Part shown: positions 36,100-44,250 of the stretch, piece by piece
Layout of the letters: each line of letters opens with the position of its first letter
How positions within the stretch are numbered: the stretch's first letter is position 1
Assembly (NCBI GenBank): GCA_964394975.1
Contig: CAYMZR010000001.1
Coordinates: 1-64,000 of the forward strand
Source: UBA11996 sp964394975
GTDB lineage: Bacteria; Chloroflexota; Dehalococcoidia; Lucifugimonadales; UBA826
Length of the DNA: 64,000 bases
Direction of reading: 5' to 3'
Notes under the pieces: generated by a model
Seen by the model: only the letters and a program-made list of their open reading frames with translations
What the model was told of the DNA's origin: nothing
Databases searched by the model: none
Position numbers and translations under genes: made by a program

Positions 36100-36122
36100 T
36101 AGATCTCCTCACCTAGGTTCTA

Positions 36123-36887
36123 CTAAACAATATCACCCAGTTGTTTAACTTGGACTCCGGCGGCCTGAAATTCTTGTTTTAGAGTTTTTGCCATATCTAC
36201 CGCGCCGGGAGTATCTCCATGAAGGCAAATTGAGTCTGCTTCCACCTCTACAATGTCCCCTTCAACCGAAAGGATTTTGCCTTCAGTTACCATCCGTAAA
36301 CTTCTTTCAACCACCTCATTCGTATCATGAATTACAGAACCTTCTTTTGACCTAGAAACTAAAGTTCCGTCGCTATGAACAGCTCTATCGGCGAATACCT
36401 CTCTCGCGACCCTCATCCCCAATTCATTAGCGACCTTTATCCACGTAGACCCTGCTAGAGCTAGCAAAATGATATCTGAATCGACTTCAAGAACAGCTTC
36501 ACAAATTGACTTACCCAAATCTGCATCATCAACAGCCTGGTTGTACATTGCCCCATGAGGTTTTACATGCTGCAGGTTCCGATTCGATGTAAACGCCTTT
36601 AATGCGCCTGCCTGGTAGACAACATCATTACGAACCTGCTCAGGAGTGGCATTCATATTTCTTCGTCCAAATCCATTCAAGTCCGGGTAGCTGGGATGAG
36701 CACCAACCGCTACACCATGTTGTTCAGCGAGTTCGACTGTCTTACGCATCCACATTGGGTCACCAGCATGGAACCCACAGGCGATATTAGCAGAAGAAAT
36801 ATATTTTATAACCTCTTCATCAAACCCCATTTTGTACATGCCAAAACTTTCACCCATGTCACAATTAAAGTCGATTTCTGAAGCCAT
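36123..36887 (-). CDS. pxpA: 5-oxoprolinase subunit A (LamB/YcsF family)
   Basis: A 254-aa LamB/YcsF protein: I-D-F-N-C-D-M-G-E-S-F-G opening, A-N-I-A-C-G-F-H-A-G-D-P, V-G-A-H-P-S-Y-P-D and K-P-H-G-A-M-Y-N. These contain the metal-type His and Asp residues of the barrel. Catalytic partner of PxpBC for pyroglutamate hydrolysis; the whole pxpABC set is complete and in order. AAGGAAAG precedes the ATG. It lies 54 nt downstream of the ManD-like enolase gene. Confidence 0.94.
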   Translation of the reverse strand: MASEIDFNCDMGESFGMYKMGFDEEVIKYISSANIACGFHAGDPMWMRKTVELAEQHGVAVGAHPSYPDLNGFGRRNMNATPEQVRNDVVYQAGALKAFTSNRNLQHVKPHGAMYNQAVDDADLGKSICEAVLEVDSDIILLALAGSTWIKVANELGMRVAREVFADRAVHSDGTLVSRSKEGSVIHDTNEVVERSLRMVTEGKILSVEGDIVEVEADSICLHGDTPGAVDMAKTLKQEFQAAGVQVKQLGDIV

Positions 36888-36941
36888 TATTACTTTCCTT
36901 TAACCAACCAAAGTGGTGGTCACATTTTGCTTTTCTTACCA

Positions 36942-38225
36942 CTACGGTTTCACAACACTACCATCAGCTCTACGCACTGTGTCCCAAGCGCCTCCATAAG
37001 CCCTATCCTTAAATGGGAATTTTGCCGCAAGAGACTCGTCAATATCAATACCCAGACCAGGGGATTCATTTGGCCACATGTACCCGTCTTTCACTTCTGG
37101 ACATCCTGGAAACACTTCTTTGGTATTCTCTCCAAATATTGCATATTCTTGGATTCCGAAGTTAATAGTATTGAGGTCTAACATCAGATTAGCAGCATGA
37201 CCAATCGGAGAAGTGTCTCCTGGCCCATGCCAGGCAGTCCTAACATTGAAGGCCTCACACAAAGCTGCTAATTTCCGGGCTGGGGTAATTCCACCAATTT
37301 GTGAAATATGAATTCTCAAAAAATCTAACAACCTGTCTTTAATCATTGGGATAACTTCATGGAGGTTGTTATAAAGTTCTCCCATAGCGATAGGGGTACT
37401 CGTCTGTTGCCTCACCAATCTGAAGTAGTCATTATCTTCTGGAGAAAACAAATCTTCCAGGAAAAAAAGTTTGTACGGTTCAACTTCTTTCGCAAATCCG
37501 ACTCCTTGAATGGGGGGTACCCGTTCATGAACATCATGAAGTAATTCCACCTCCCAGCCAACTTTTGATCTTATGTGCTCGAAAAGTCCTAAAGCCGATT
37601 TTATATAAGGTCCAGGTTCAAATATACCCCCAGGGTGAGCATGTAATTTACCTGGTATCGGCTCAAACATCCTGTCGGTTCCCAATCTTGGACCAGATTT
37701 TGGGGAAGTAGTTTCCCCAAAAGATCCCTTATTGCCGTATGTGACATATCCGGGGGTAACAACCTGCACACGAATATGGTGAAACCCTTCTTCCATATAC
37801 ATATGTACATCATCCTCAACTTCCTGATATTCAGTACCATTGGCGTGTACATAAACCGCCGCGGAACTTCTGGCCTTTCCTCCAAGCAGATCATAAACAG
37901 GCATTCCGGCTAATTTACCTTTAATATCCCACAAAGCTTGATCGATCCCACTCAATGCGTTATTTAATACCGGTCCATTTCGCCAATACGATGAAACATA
38001 AGAAGATTGCCATATGTCCTCTATATCAGCAGGGTCTTTCCCGATCAGAAATGGTTTTAGATAATCTTCAACGGCAGCCATAACGGGAGTCGGTCTCTGA
38101 GTAAAAGTAGCGCACCCTACCCCATAAATCTCTGGTTCATTAGTTTCAATTTTTACTATCACCAATCGAATATTGTCAGGTTCAGTAAAAATTGTCCGGA
38201 CATCTCTAATTGTCAGATTACTCAT
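36942..38225 (-). CDS. Enolase-superfamily dehydratase, ManD/RspA-like, paralog 2
   Basis: A 427-aa enzyme of the D-mannonate/D-gluconate dehydratase group. Metal ligands are D231 (H-D-V-H), E257 (F-L-E-D) and E283 (M-G-E-L); the catalytic His333 is in W-H-G-P-G-D-T-S-P-I-G-H-A-A-N, the hallmark of this group. The long insertion around 160-205 is also typical. It probably dehydrates an aldonic acid to the 2-keto-3-deoxy product, though family members with this signature often have low activity or unknown substrates. First protein gene after tRNA-Gly (32 nt) and possibly read from the same promoter, followed by pxpABC. Confidence 0.88.
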   Translation of the reverse strand: MSNLTIRDVRTIFTEPDNIRLVIVKIETNEPEIYGVGCATFTQRPTPVMAAVEDYLKPFLIGKDPADIEDIWQSSYVSSYWRNGPVLNNALSGIDQALWDIKGKLAGMPVYDLLGGKARSSAAVYVHANGTEYQEVEDDVHMYMEEGFHHIRVQVVTPGYVTYGNKGSFGETTSPKSGPRLGTDRMFEPIPGKLHAHPGGIFEPGPYIKSALGLFEHIRSKVGWEVELLHDVHERVPPIQGVGFAKEVEPYKLFFLEDLFSPEDNDYFRLVRQQTSTPIAMGELYNNLHEVIPMIKDRLLDFLRIHISQIGGITPARKLAALCEAFNVRTAWHGPGDTSPIGHAANLMLDLNTINFGIQEYAIFGENTKEVFPGCPEVKDGYMWPNESPGLGIDIDESLAAKFPFKDRAYGGAWDTVRRADGSVVKP

Positions 38226-38256
38226 AAATATCTCGACGAAAAAAATAGGGTCATAT

Positions 38257-38331
38257 TGGAGCGGCAGATGGGATTCGAACCCACGGCCCTTTGCTTGGGA
38301 AGCAAATGCTCTACCCCTGAGCTACTGCCGC
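38257..38331 (-). tRNA. tRNA-Gly (anticodon CCC)
   Basis: A complete cloverleaf on the minus strand. Acceptor GCGGCAG/CTGCCGC, D-stem GCTC/GAGC, anticodon stem TTTGC/GCAAA with loop TTCCCAA (anticodon CCC), T-stem GTGGG/CCCAT with TTCGAAT loop. Discriminator is U and CCA is encoded (38259-38257). A T-run of seven follows about 10 nt later, before the ManD-like gene. Confidence 0.95.
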
Positions 38332-38341
38332 CTGAAAACCC

Positions 38342-38347
38342 ATTATA
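38342..38347 (-). promoter_or_regulatory. -10 box of the tRNA-Gly promoter
   Basis: A perfect TATAAT on the minus strand, 10 nt upstream of the tRNA 5' end. The -35 region is weak (TGGATT at 18-nt spacing). The ManD-pxpABC operon may also be read from here, since no other promoter is seen in the 31-nt gap after the tRNA. Confidence 0.6.
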
Positions 38348-38554
38348 GGACAAATTTAGCTACGAAATCCAGTGATTCTTTCTAGGACCGAGTCGCTAAT
38401 AATAAATGAAACCATCTGTCATAAAAATGTCGAAAAGTTCCTATCCCATTTAACAAAGGCTGTTTAAATCTGACATGAATCCACATCAGTAGCTCGATCA
38501 GTTAGAATTACGGTTAATCAAAAGTCATCTAACAATTTAGATCGGAGAATAATT

Positions 38555-38899
38555 ATGGCACTGAAGCCTTTGATACTTGAGATGGGTACAGGAATTGATT
38601 TACATGGTCAAAACGCAACTGAGGCCGCGAGAAGGGCTGTCTGGAACGCGGTGCATCAGAGTAGCATCATGGGGTTGGGATTGTTTGGTCCTGACACTTC
38701 AAAAAACATGGTAGTTGAAGTTACGATTGCAATAACTCGGCCAGATGAAGTGGATGAAGATGTAGTCTTGGCGGTATTGCCTCACGGAACGGGCAAACTC
38801 AAAGTTATACAGGGTGGTATGGAAATTGAAGGAAGAGAAGGGTCCGGCGATTTTACATTGATAGCTAATGCTGCCGTAATTGCTAAACTCGACCTTTAG
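38555..38899 (+). CDS. Lin0512 family protein
   Basis: A 114-aa protein of the Lin0512 family: L-E-M-G-T-G-I-D-L-H-G-Q-N-A-T-E-A-A-R-R-A-V-style opening and a compact alpha/beta domain. Function is unknown; the family shares features with small ring-opening or carbon-nitrogen enzymes only by speculation. CGGAGAA precedes the ATG. The cupin gene follows by 34 nt. A possible promoter is TCCACA-N17-TAGAAT at 38480-38508. Confidence 0.8.
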   Translation: MALKPLILEMGTGIDLHGQNATEAARRAVWNAVHQSSIMGLGLFGPDTSKNMVVEVTIAITRPDEVDEDVVLAVLPHGTGKLKVIQGGMEIEGREGSGDFTLIANAAVIAKLDL

Positions 38900-38933
38900 A
38901 CTAAATTATTTTTTTTAGGAGTTTTTTTATAAA

Positions 38934-39329
38934 ATGACATCAAAACACGATACTGAATGCCAAGTTGTTAAAAAGGGTAACTTGGAAGTTGAAATATCAT
39001 CAGGTCAAATGACCAGGCTCGCAGGGGTATCACAGGGACTCGTAGGAGCTGAAGGAATACACCTTGCTGTAGCCACAGTTCCACCTGGATGTGCCTCCAG
39101 CCCCCATCACCACGTGAACTGTGAGTCAGCGATATACGTGTCGAAAGGAAAAGGTAGGTTTCTGACCGGACCAACTTTGGGAACTACCTTGGAAATTGAA
39201 ACCGGTGACTTCTTGTATGTACCACAAAACTCTATACACCAGCCCATCAATGACAGTTTGACAGAACCTCTGGAATTGATCGTAGCGAGAAACACTCCAG
39301 TGGAAATAGTAGAAGAGTACATCCTGTAA
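38934..39329 (+). CDS. Cupin domain protein
   Basis: A 131-aa single-cupin protein. Motif 1 is S-P-H-H-H-V-N-C-E-S-A-I-Y-V-S-K-G-K-G with metal-type His and Glu; motif 2 is G-D-F-L-Y-V-P-Q-N-S-I-H-Q-P-I with the last His. A metal-dependent isomerase, dioxygenase or ligand-binding role are all open. AGGAG upstream. Likely cotranscribed with the Lin0512 gene. It converges with the small zinc-finger gene (20 nt). Confidence 0.85.
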   Translation: MTSKHDTECQVVKKGNLEVEISSGQMTRLAGVSQGLVGAEGIHLAVATVPPGCASSPHHHVNCESAIYVSKGKGRFLTGPTLGTTLEIETGDFLYVPQNSIHQPINDSLTEPLELIVARNTPVEIVEEYIL

Positions 39330-39349
39330 AGGTAGTGCCTTTACAGTAA

Positions 39350-39700
39350 TTAATTGGACTTAAGTTCATTACGAAGTTGGTTTGCCATTTTCTCAAGATG
39401 GGCTAATTGCTTCTGCTTCTCTTCTGACCAAGTCGAAGAATCTGACTTAGTCATCAAGATTAGGTCGTCTACCGCAGCGAGTAAATGTATGGTGGCCAAT
39501 TTGGTTTGACCTGAATTCACCGCTTCTAGGGGTTCGCTATCACAATCGGTGCATAAGGCATATTTGGAGAATTTACCCCGCCTACATATCGGGCATTCAT
39601 CAATTTCTCCTGTTTGAACCCATTCAAAATGGTCTCCACAAAACGTATGAACTGGGGATATATTTTCGAAACAATCCCAAAATTTGCACTGATTATTCAA
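39350..39700 (-). CDS. Small Cys-rich (zinc-finger-like) protein of unknown function
   Basis: A 116-aa protein. The N-terminal half carries metal-type residues C5, C10, C21, H24, C36, C39, C50 and C53, which could build two zinc sites. The C-terminal half is helical (T-W-S-E-E-K-Q-K-Q-L-A-H-L-E-K-M) and may form a coiled coil. The start is TTG at 39700 with AAAGG about 6 nt upstream. I do not recognise the family; nucleic-acid or protein binding is a guess from the Cys pattern. Confidence 0.65.
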   Translation of the reverse strand: MNNQCKFWDCFENISPVHTFCGDHFEWVQTGEIDECPICRRGKFSKYALCTDCDSEPLEAVNSGQTKLATIHLLAAVDDLILMTKSDSSTWSEEKQKQLAHLEKMANQLRNELKSN

Positions 39701-39715
39701 AAGAGACCTTTAACT

Positions 39716-39746
39716 TTTACAGATCGATATAACGGGAATGTATAAT
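39716..39746 (+). promoter_or_regulatory. Possible promoter of tRNA-Ile
   Basis: TTTACA (39716-39721), 19-nt spacer, TATAAT (39741-39746). The -10 box is perfect, the spacer long. The tRNA begins about 70 nt after the expected start, leaving room for a 5' leader to be processed. Confidence 0.5.
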
Positions 39747-39822
39747 AACAAGCTGACGCTGAACTTAGCTAATGAGTTTTTATGGCCACAGGCCACTTCC
39801 TCTAAGCTGAATTCTAAGAAAT

Positions 39823-39899
39823 GGGCCTGTAGCTCAGGCGGTTAGAGCGCAGTCCTGATAAGACTGAGGTCCCTGGTTCGAGTCCAGGCAGGCCCACCA
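39823..39899 (+). tRNA. tRNA-Ile (anticodon GAT)
   Basis: Complete cloverleaf. Acceptor GGGCCTG/CAGGCCC, D-stem GCTC/GAGC, anticodon stem CAGTC/GACTG with loop CTGATAA (anticodon GAT), T-stem CCTGG/CCAGG with TTCGAGT. Discriminator A and encoded CCA (39897-39899). Not linked to an rRNA operon here. Confidence 0.96.
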
Positions 39900-39943
39900 T
39901 TTCATCTAGTCACATCACCAATCCCTATACAGGAAGGCTAAAA

Positions 39944-40501
39944 ATGGCTCGAGTTCCATACATAACGCGAGAAGATTTGAAAGAATCTCATCAAGGCATC
40001 TATGACAATATAGCTAAGACGAGAGGGAAGGTGTCGAACGTTTTCTCAGCCCTTTTAAATAATCCCGATGCGACGAAAGCTGTGACAACCGTCGGTGAAT
40101 ACATTCGTTATAACTCGCCCCTGGACCCAATTATCAGAGAAACCGCTATTCTCACAACCGCTCATGAGATGAAAAACTCATACGAATGGGCTCAACATGA
40201 ACCAGTCGCAAGACAAGTCGGGGTAAGAGAGGAGGTTATCGAGTCGATACTTTCTGGTAAAGGACCTATGGGACTGCCAGCAAAGGAAGGAATCTTTATT
40301 CAATCTGCCAAAGAGCTGGTGAAAACAGGAACAGTAACGGATCGAACTTATCAAGCACTAGACCATCTTCTGGGTACTCAGCTAACAATAGATTTTGTGG
40401 TCACTGTCGGGTATTACTCAATGCTTTCCAGACTTATACATTCATTGGGCGTGGATTTTGACGAAGATCTCCAATTGAACGATAAATTTCAAACAGATTA
40501 A
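39944..40501 (+). CDS. Carboxymuconolactone decarboxylase (AhpD-like) family protein
   Basis: A 185-aa protein of the CMD/AhpD fold: R-E-T-A-I-L-T-T-A-H-E followed by Y-E-W-A-Q-H-E-P-V-A-R-Q-V-G-V. The peroxidase-type C-x-x-C is absent (N-S-Y-E-W in its place), so it is a decarboxylase-like or other non-redox member. AGGAAGG precedes the ATG. It is 32 nt upstream of enolase paralog 3, and the two may be one unit. Confidence 0.83.
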   Translation: MARVPYITREDLKESHQGIYDNIAKTRGKVSNVFSALLNNPDATKAVTTVGEYIRYNSPLDPIIRETAILTTAHEMKNSYEWAQHEPVARQVGVREEVIESILSGKGPMGLPAKEGIFIQSAKELVKTGTVTDRTYQALDHLLGTQLTIDFVVTVGYYSMLSRLIHSLGVDFDEDLQLNDKFQTD

Positions 40502-40533
40502 TTCATGTGCGAAATATCCGATATTATTCCATC

Positions 40534-41667
40534 ATGAAAATCACATCTGTAGAAATATCAGTATTTGAACTTCCTATGTACCCAGCAGTCACCCAGGTTG
40601 TGCCAGTTGGTGATCCGGCCGACTTGAGATGGCAGCAGGCTTTCCCAAAAGGCGGTCCGGTCCCAATTCAGGTTATTCAGGTAATGACCGATGAGGACAT
40701 CAATGGAATATGCACTGTGGGAGACTGGAGATATACAGAACTTACATGGAGACAAATAGCCCAATTAAGGGAGTTAGTGATCGGAGAAAATCCTCTGGAA
40801 AGAAATTTATTGCTATCTAAACTTAAAACTGTGAGTAGATTCTTTGAACCCGGATGGTATGGTGGATTCGACAATTGCCTCTGGGACATCGAGGGAAAGG
40901 TCAAAAACTTACCAGTCTCGGAATTGCTGGGCGGTTCGAAAAGCAGAATACAAGCCTATTACAACACTGCAGGAACTACCCCAGAAGAATTAATCCGTGA
41001 CGGAGAAAAAGGAATTGCAGCTGGATTTACCGTTTTAAAAGACCATCTTCCCTTCGGTGCCAATAAGAATATAGAAACTTTCCAAGAATTTAGAAAAGTT
41101 TTTGGAGACAGCATTGGATTAATGCATGATGCCGCTCTTGTTAATTACACTTTTGATGAAGCTGTCAGGATTGGTAAGGAGTTAGAAGACTTAAATTTCA
41201 TATGGCTTGAAGAACCCCTGACTGACAGACACCACGAAGACTATGTGAATTTATGTAAGCAACTCGAAATACCTATTGCTGGAGCTGAGACTCTAATGAA
41301 CGAGCCAGAAATTAGTGAACTCTGGCTCAAATCAGGGGCAATAGACATTCTTAGAGTGAATGGCCGACACGGAACTACTCCAATTTTGAATGCATCCAAA
41401 TTGGCGGCACAGATGAATACCACCGTCGAACCAAATGCCTATGGCCCACTTTTTGGAATAGTCCATGCCCATATTGATTGCGGAATCTCTAACATTGACT
41501 GGTTTGAGAATGCTCCTCCTCCAAACGGTGCGCAAATGGGAGAAGAGATTGGTTTACTCAACCCAATTAGACCTGAATCCGGTTGGGTGACTCCTCCGTC
41601 AGGACCTGGGTGGGGCTCAGAATGGGATTGGGATCTATTTAAAAAGAAGCGAGTGGCCGTCCTTTAG
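40534..41667 (+). CDS. Enolase-superfamily protein, paralog 3 (divergent active site)
   Basis: A 377-aa MR/MLE-type protein. Metal ligands D199 (L-M-H-D-A), E226 (W-L-E-E-P) and E252 (A-G-A-E-T) are kept; the second-strand motif is K169-D-H171. Where most relatives have a catalytic His after the last strand, this protein reads V-E-P-N-A-Y-G (Asn301), and the preceding D-I-L-R-V-N-G-R-H-G differs from the usual Q-P-D-x-x-x-x-G-G. Chemistry is therefore uncertain. ATG 40534 is selected because the family begins M-K-I-T-S-V-E; no ribosome site is clear, and GTG 40507 is the alternative. Confidence 0.8.
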   Translation: MKITSVEISVFELPMYPAVTQVVPVGDPADLRWQQAFPKGGPVPIQVIQVMTDEDINGICTVGDWRYTELTWRQIAQLRELVIGENPLERNLLLSKLKTVSRFFEPGWYGGFDNCLWDIEGKVKNLPVSELLGGSKSRIQAYYNTAGTTPEELIRDGEKGIAAGFTVLKDHLPFGANKNIETFQEFRKVFGDSIGLMHDAALVNYTFDEAVRIGKELEDLNFIWLEEPLTDRHHEDYVNLCKQLEIPIAGAETLMNEPEISELWLKSGAIDILRVNGRHGTTPILNASKLAAQMNTTVEPNAYGPLFGIVHAHIDCGISNIDWFENAPPPNGAQMGEEIGLLNPIRPESGWVTPPSGPGWGSEWDWDLFKKKRVAVL

Positions 41668-41755
41668 GGAAAGCTCGTTTTTCCTCGTTTGAATTCTCAA
41701 TCAATTCTTCCATCAGACCATTTCGGGAATGACACACACAGAATTTTGATTTATT

Positions 41756-41761
41756 TATAAT
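41756..41761 (+). promoter_or_regulatory. -10 box directly before a lipoprotein gene (leaderless transcript likely)
   Basis: A perfect TATAAT ends 6 nt before the ATG at 41768, so transcription should begin at or next to the start codon. No Shine-Dalgarno exists. The -35 candidate ATGACA is at 41729-41734 with a long 21-nt spacer. Confidence 0.55.
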
Positions 41762-41767
41762 GGCTCC

Positions 41768-42919
41768 ATGAAACGGACAGCTTATTTTTCGATAGTTCTA
41801 TTCTTCTCAGTGATGGTTTCTGCATGTACAGAAATAAATGAAACAGAACGTGCACCTACAGTCGAAAGAAAGGTAGTGGAGACACAGGCATCTGGAAAAA
41901 GCGTTTCTCGAGTTACTCCTATTCCGAGTAAACCCACAAACCAAACACCAAGAGAAACCTCAAGGGTTCTACCCGACTATTCCGGGTTAAATGACCCTCA
42001 AGTCGAACAGCAGTTTATGTCTTTTGAAGCCCAACTGGATTATCCGATCTCCAATCCGAAGTCAGTAGACGAATGGATTGATATGATTAGCCATGATAGC
42101 AACTCACTTTTCTTGCCGGAGTTACCTGATTGCAGGGGAAGCAAGGTTCGTAAATGTTTTGACGAACTGATGCCATTAGTTGAAAGGTACCAATTCGGGC
42201 CAGGTGGGACTTTTGCAACGAAAATACCTCCTTCTGACGCCTGCACCATAATGAATTATGCGTATGGTATTGTGAAAATTTATGGCGAACCACAAAATGA
42301 AGAATATCCTGAAATAAATTCCAATTTCGAAACGATGGTCAGATTCAACTTTATTAATGAAGGAGAGCGCGATCGTTTTCGCTGGGCCTTTTCCCACAGA
42401 AATCATTGGGACTATTTAGTTCACTGTGTAACACCAAGAGAAACCTCAAGGGTTCTACCCGACTATTCCGGGTTAAATGACCCTCAAGTCGAACAGCAGT
42501 TTATGTCTTTTGAAGCCCAACTGGATTATCCGATCTCCAATCCGAAGTCAGTAGACGAATGGATTGATATGATTAGCCATGATAGCAACTCACTTTTCTT
42601 GCCGGAGTTACCTGATTGCAGGGGAAGCAAGGTTCGTAAATGTTTTGACGAACTGATGCCATTAGTTGAAAGGTACCAATTCGGGCCAGGTGGGACTTTT
42701 GCAACGAAAATACCTCCTTCTGACGCCTGCACCATAATGAATTATGCGTATGGTATTGTGAAAATTTATGGCGAACCACAAAATGAAGAATATCCTGAAA
42801 TAAATTCCAATTTCGAAACGATGGTCAGATTCAACTTTATTAATGAAGATGAACTGATAAATTTTCGTGGGGCCTTTCACCACAGAAATCATTGGGACTA
42901 TTCACCATATTGTCTTTAG
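41768..42919 (+). CDS. Lipoprotein with a perfectly duplicated internal unit
   Basis: A 383-aa secreted lipoprotein: signal helix followed by lipobox V-S-A-C with Cys20, then a Ser/Thr/Pro-rich linker. The rest is two tandem 162-aa units beginning T-P-R-E-T-S-R-V-L-P-D-Y-S-G. About 140 residues of each unit are identical, and only the last ~22 differ (copy 1 G-E-R-D-R-F-R-W-A-F-S-H; copy 2 D-E-L-I-N-F-R-G-A-F-H-H). Each unit has the same four Cys residues, likely two disulfides. No family recognised. Its mRNA may be leaderless. It converges with enolase paralog 4 (86-nt gap that holds nothing visible). Confidence 0.8.
   Translation: MKRTAYFSIVLFFSVMVSACTEINETERAPTVERKVVETQASGKSVSRVTPIPSKPTNQTPRETSRVLPDYSGLNDPQVEQQFMSFEAQLDYPISNPKSVDEWIDMISHDSNSLFLPELPDCRGSKVRKCFDELMPLVERYQFGPGGTFATKIPPSDACTIMNYAYGIVKIYGEPQNEEYPEINSNFETMVRFNFINEGERDRFRWAFSHRNHWDYLVHCVTPRETSRVLPDYSGLNDPQVEQQFMSFEAQLDYPISNPKSVDEWIDMISHDSNSLFLPELPDCRGSKVRKCFDELMPLVERYQFGPGGTFATKIPPSDACTIMNYAYGIVKIYGEPQNEEYPEINSNFETMVRFNFINEDELINFRGAFHHRNHWDYSPYCL
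41944..42362 (+). repeat. 419-bp perfect tandem repeat, copy 1
   Basis: Identical base for base, as read by eye, to 42430-42848, with a period of 486 bp. Identity stops abruptly: the 67 nt after copy 1 (42363-42429) match the 67 nt after copy 2 only partly. Lies entirely inside the lipoprotein gene. Confidence 0.95.
42430..42848 (+). repeat. 419-bp perfect tandem repeat, copy 2
   Basis: Second copy of the 41944-42362 sequence. Even third codon positions are unchanged, so the duplication or a gene-conversion event is very recent, or the region is an assembly product of two allelic variants. Confidence 0.95.
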
Positions 42920-43005
42920 ATGCCAGATAATGTTGAAAAGACCATTCCCTTTTTCCCTTCACCTCTCAACTATGATTAACCATTGTCCACATAAATTTTA
43001 ATTTT

Positions 43006-44151
43006 CTAAAAGAATTCGGTATACGGCTCTGAATCTACCGGTGTGTACTCTGAAGGAGGAAATTCCTTCAAAGCCTCTTCATCTATGTCTGTACCCCAAC
43101 CCGGACCAACTGGAGGAGTGGCAAACCCATCATAAATAGGAATTCGGTTAGTTAAAACAGCCTTATACCGATCCAAAAAGCTTACAAATATCTCCTGCTT
43201 GAAACAATTAGGAATATTCATATCCAAATGCAAACTGGCGGCCGTAGATATTGGTCCATTTGAATTATGGGGCGCTACATTTACATATTGCGTTTCCGCG
43301 GCTGAAGCGATTTTTCTCAACTCTGAAATCCCACCTGCGTGGCATATATCCGGCTGAATTATCGAAATCGATTTTTCGTCCAATAATGGCTGAAAATCCC
43401 ATCGATTGTACAACTGCTCACCTGTCGACACAGGGATCCGAACTTTCCTTGCAAATTCTCCCATCAATTTAGGGTTATCAAACTGTATAGGTTCCTCAAT
43501 CCAAGAGACCTTGTATGGAATAAGTTCTTCAGCAACTTGCAACGCACTCCAAAAATCCAACCGGGCTCTTACATCAATTCCAATCTGCACATAAGGCCCA
43601 ACCGCCTCCCGCACAGCAGCGATCAATTCAACACCTGTTTTGATCCTTTCCGGGGTTGTTACATATTCACCTTTAAATGGGTAAAACTTGAGGCATGGAA
43701 ACCCTGACTCCACAGTTTTCACTGCCGCTTCTGCGTGTTCGTGTGGGGTAACTGCATCCTCAAACCATCCATTTGCATAAACTGGAATAGCATCTCTAAC
43801 TTTTCCACCAAGCAATTCATATACTGGTACCCCAAGGGCTTTACCTTTCAAATCCCATAGGGCTAAATCAATTGCACTGATAGCACTCATTGTCACTGCC
43901 CCACCAGTCCAAGTCACTCGCCTATATAAAGAAGTCCAAATATATTCAATTGCAAAAGGATCTTTCCCAATCAAGAATTTCGAAAAATCTTCAATCTCCG
44001 CCATTAGACCCAGATCTTTGTACTGAAGGCTTCCTTCACCTACACCATGAATGCCTGTGTCGGTATATATTTTAATAAACAACCAATTATTAGTATCTGA
44101 TTTGTGGGGCGTTGCAGACATGCGAAATGTTTTAATTTCCGTAATTTTCAA
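43006..44151 (-). CDS. Enolase-superfamily dehydratase, galactonate-dehydratase-like, paralog 4
   Basis: A 381-aa MR/MLE-type protein with an intact site: K155 (C-L-K-F-Y), metal ligands D193 (G-I-D-V), E219 (W-I-E-E-P) and E245 (S-T-G-E-Q), catalytic His295 in A-P-H-N-S-N-G-P. The overall pattern, including S-x-G-E-Q-L-Y-N-R and A-P-H-N-x-x-G-P, resembles D-galactonate dehydratases. Likely product a 2-keto-3-deoxy sugar acid. The start is TTG at 44151, fixed by AGGAG 8 nt upstream. Divergent from thiL (99 nt). Confidence 0.87.
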   Translation of the reverse strand: MKITEIKTFRMSATPHKSDTNNWLFIKIYTDTGIHGVGEGSLQYKDLGLMAEIEDFSKFLIGKDPFAIEYIWTSLYRRVTWTGGAVTMSAISAIDLALWDLKGKALGVPVYELLGGKVRDAIPVYANGWFEDAVTPHEHAEAAVKTVESGFPCLKFYPFKGEYVTTPERIKTGVELIAAVREAVGPYVQIGIDVRARLDFWSALQVAEELIPYKVSWIEEPIQFDNPKLMGEFARKVRIPVSTGEQLYNRWDFQPLLDEKSISIIQPDICHAGGISELRKIASAAETQYVNVAPHNSNGPISTAASLHLDMNIPNCFKQEIFVSFLDRYKAVLTNRIPIYDGFATPPVGPGWGTDIDEEALKEFPPSEYTPVDSEPYTEFF

Positions 44152-44250
44152 TTATCGTACTCCTATAAAATGAATATAGTGTGAATTTAGGCTTTTATAA
44201 CATTTAGTTGGCTCTAAGTCATATTTAGTGGATGGTTAAACAGCGCTTAG

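Noticed and set aside
42040..42779. Paired short minus-strand frames in the lipoprotein region
   Set aside because: They recur only because the underlying DNA is duplicated, and they oppose the lipoprotein frame.
41944..42848. Insertion sequence or transposon as the cause of the lipoprotein duplication
   Set aside because: No transposase, terminal inverted repeats or target-site duplications flank the repeated units.
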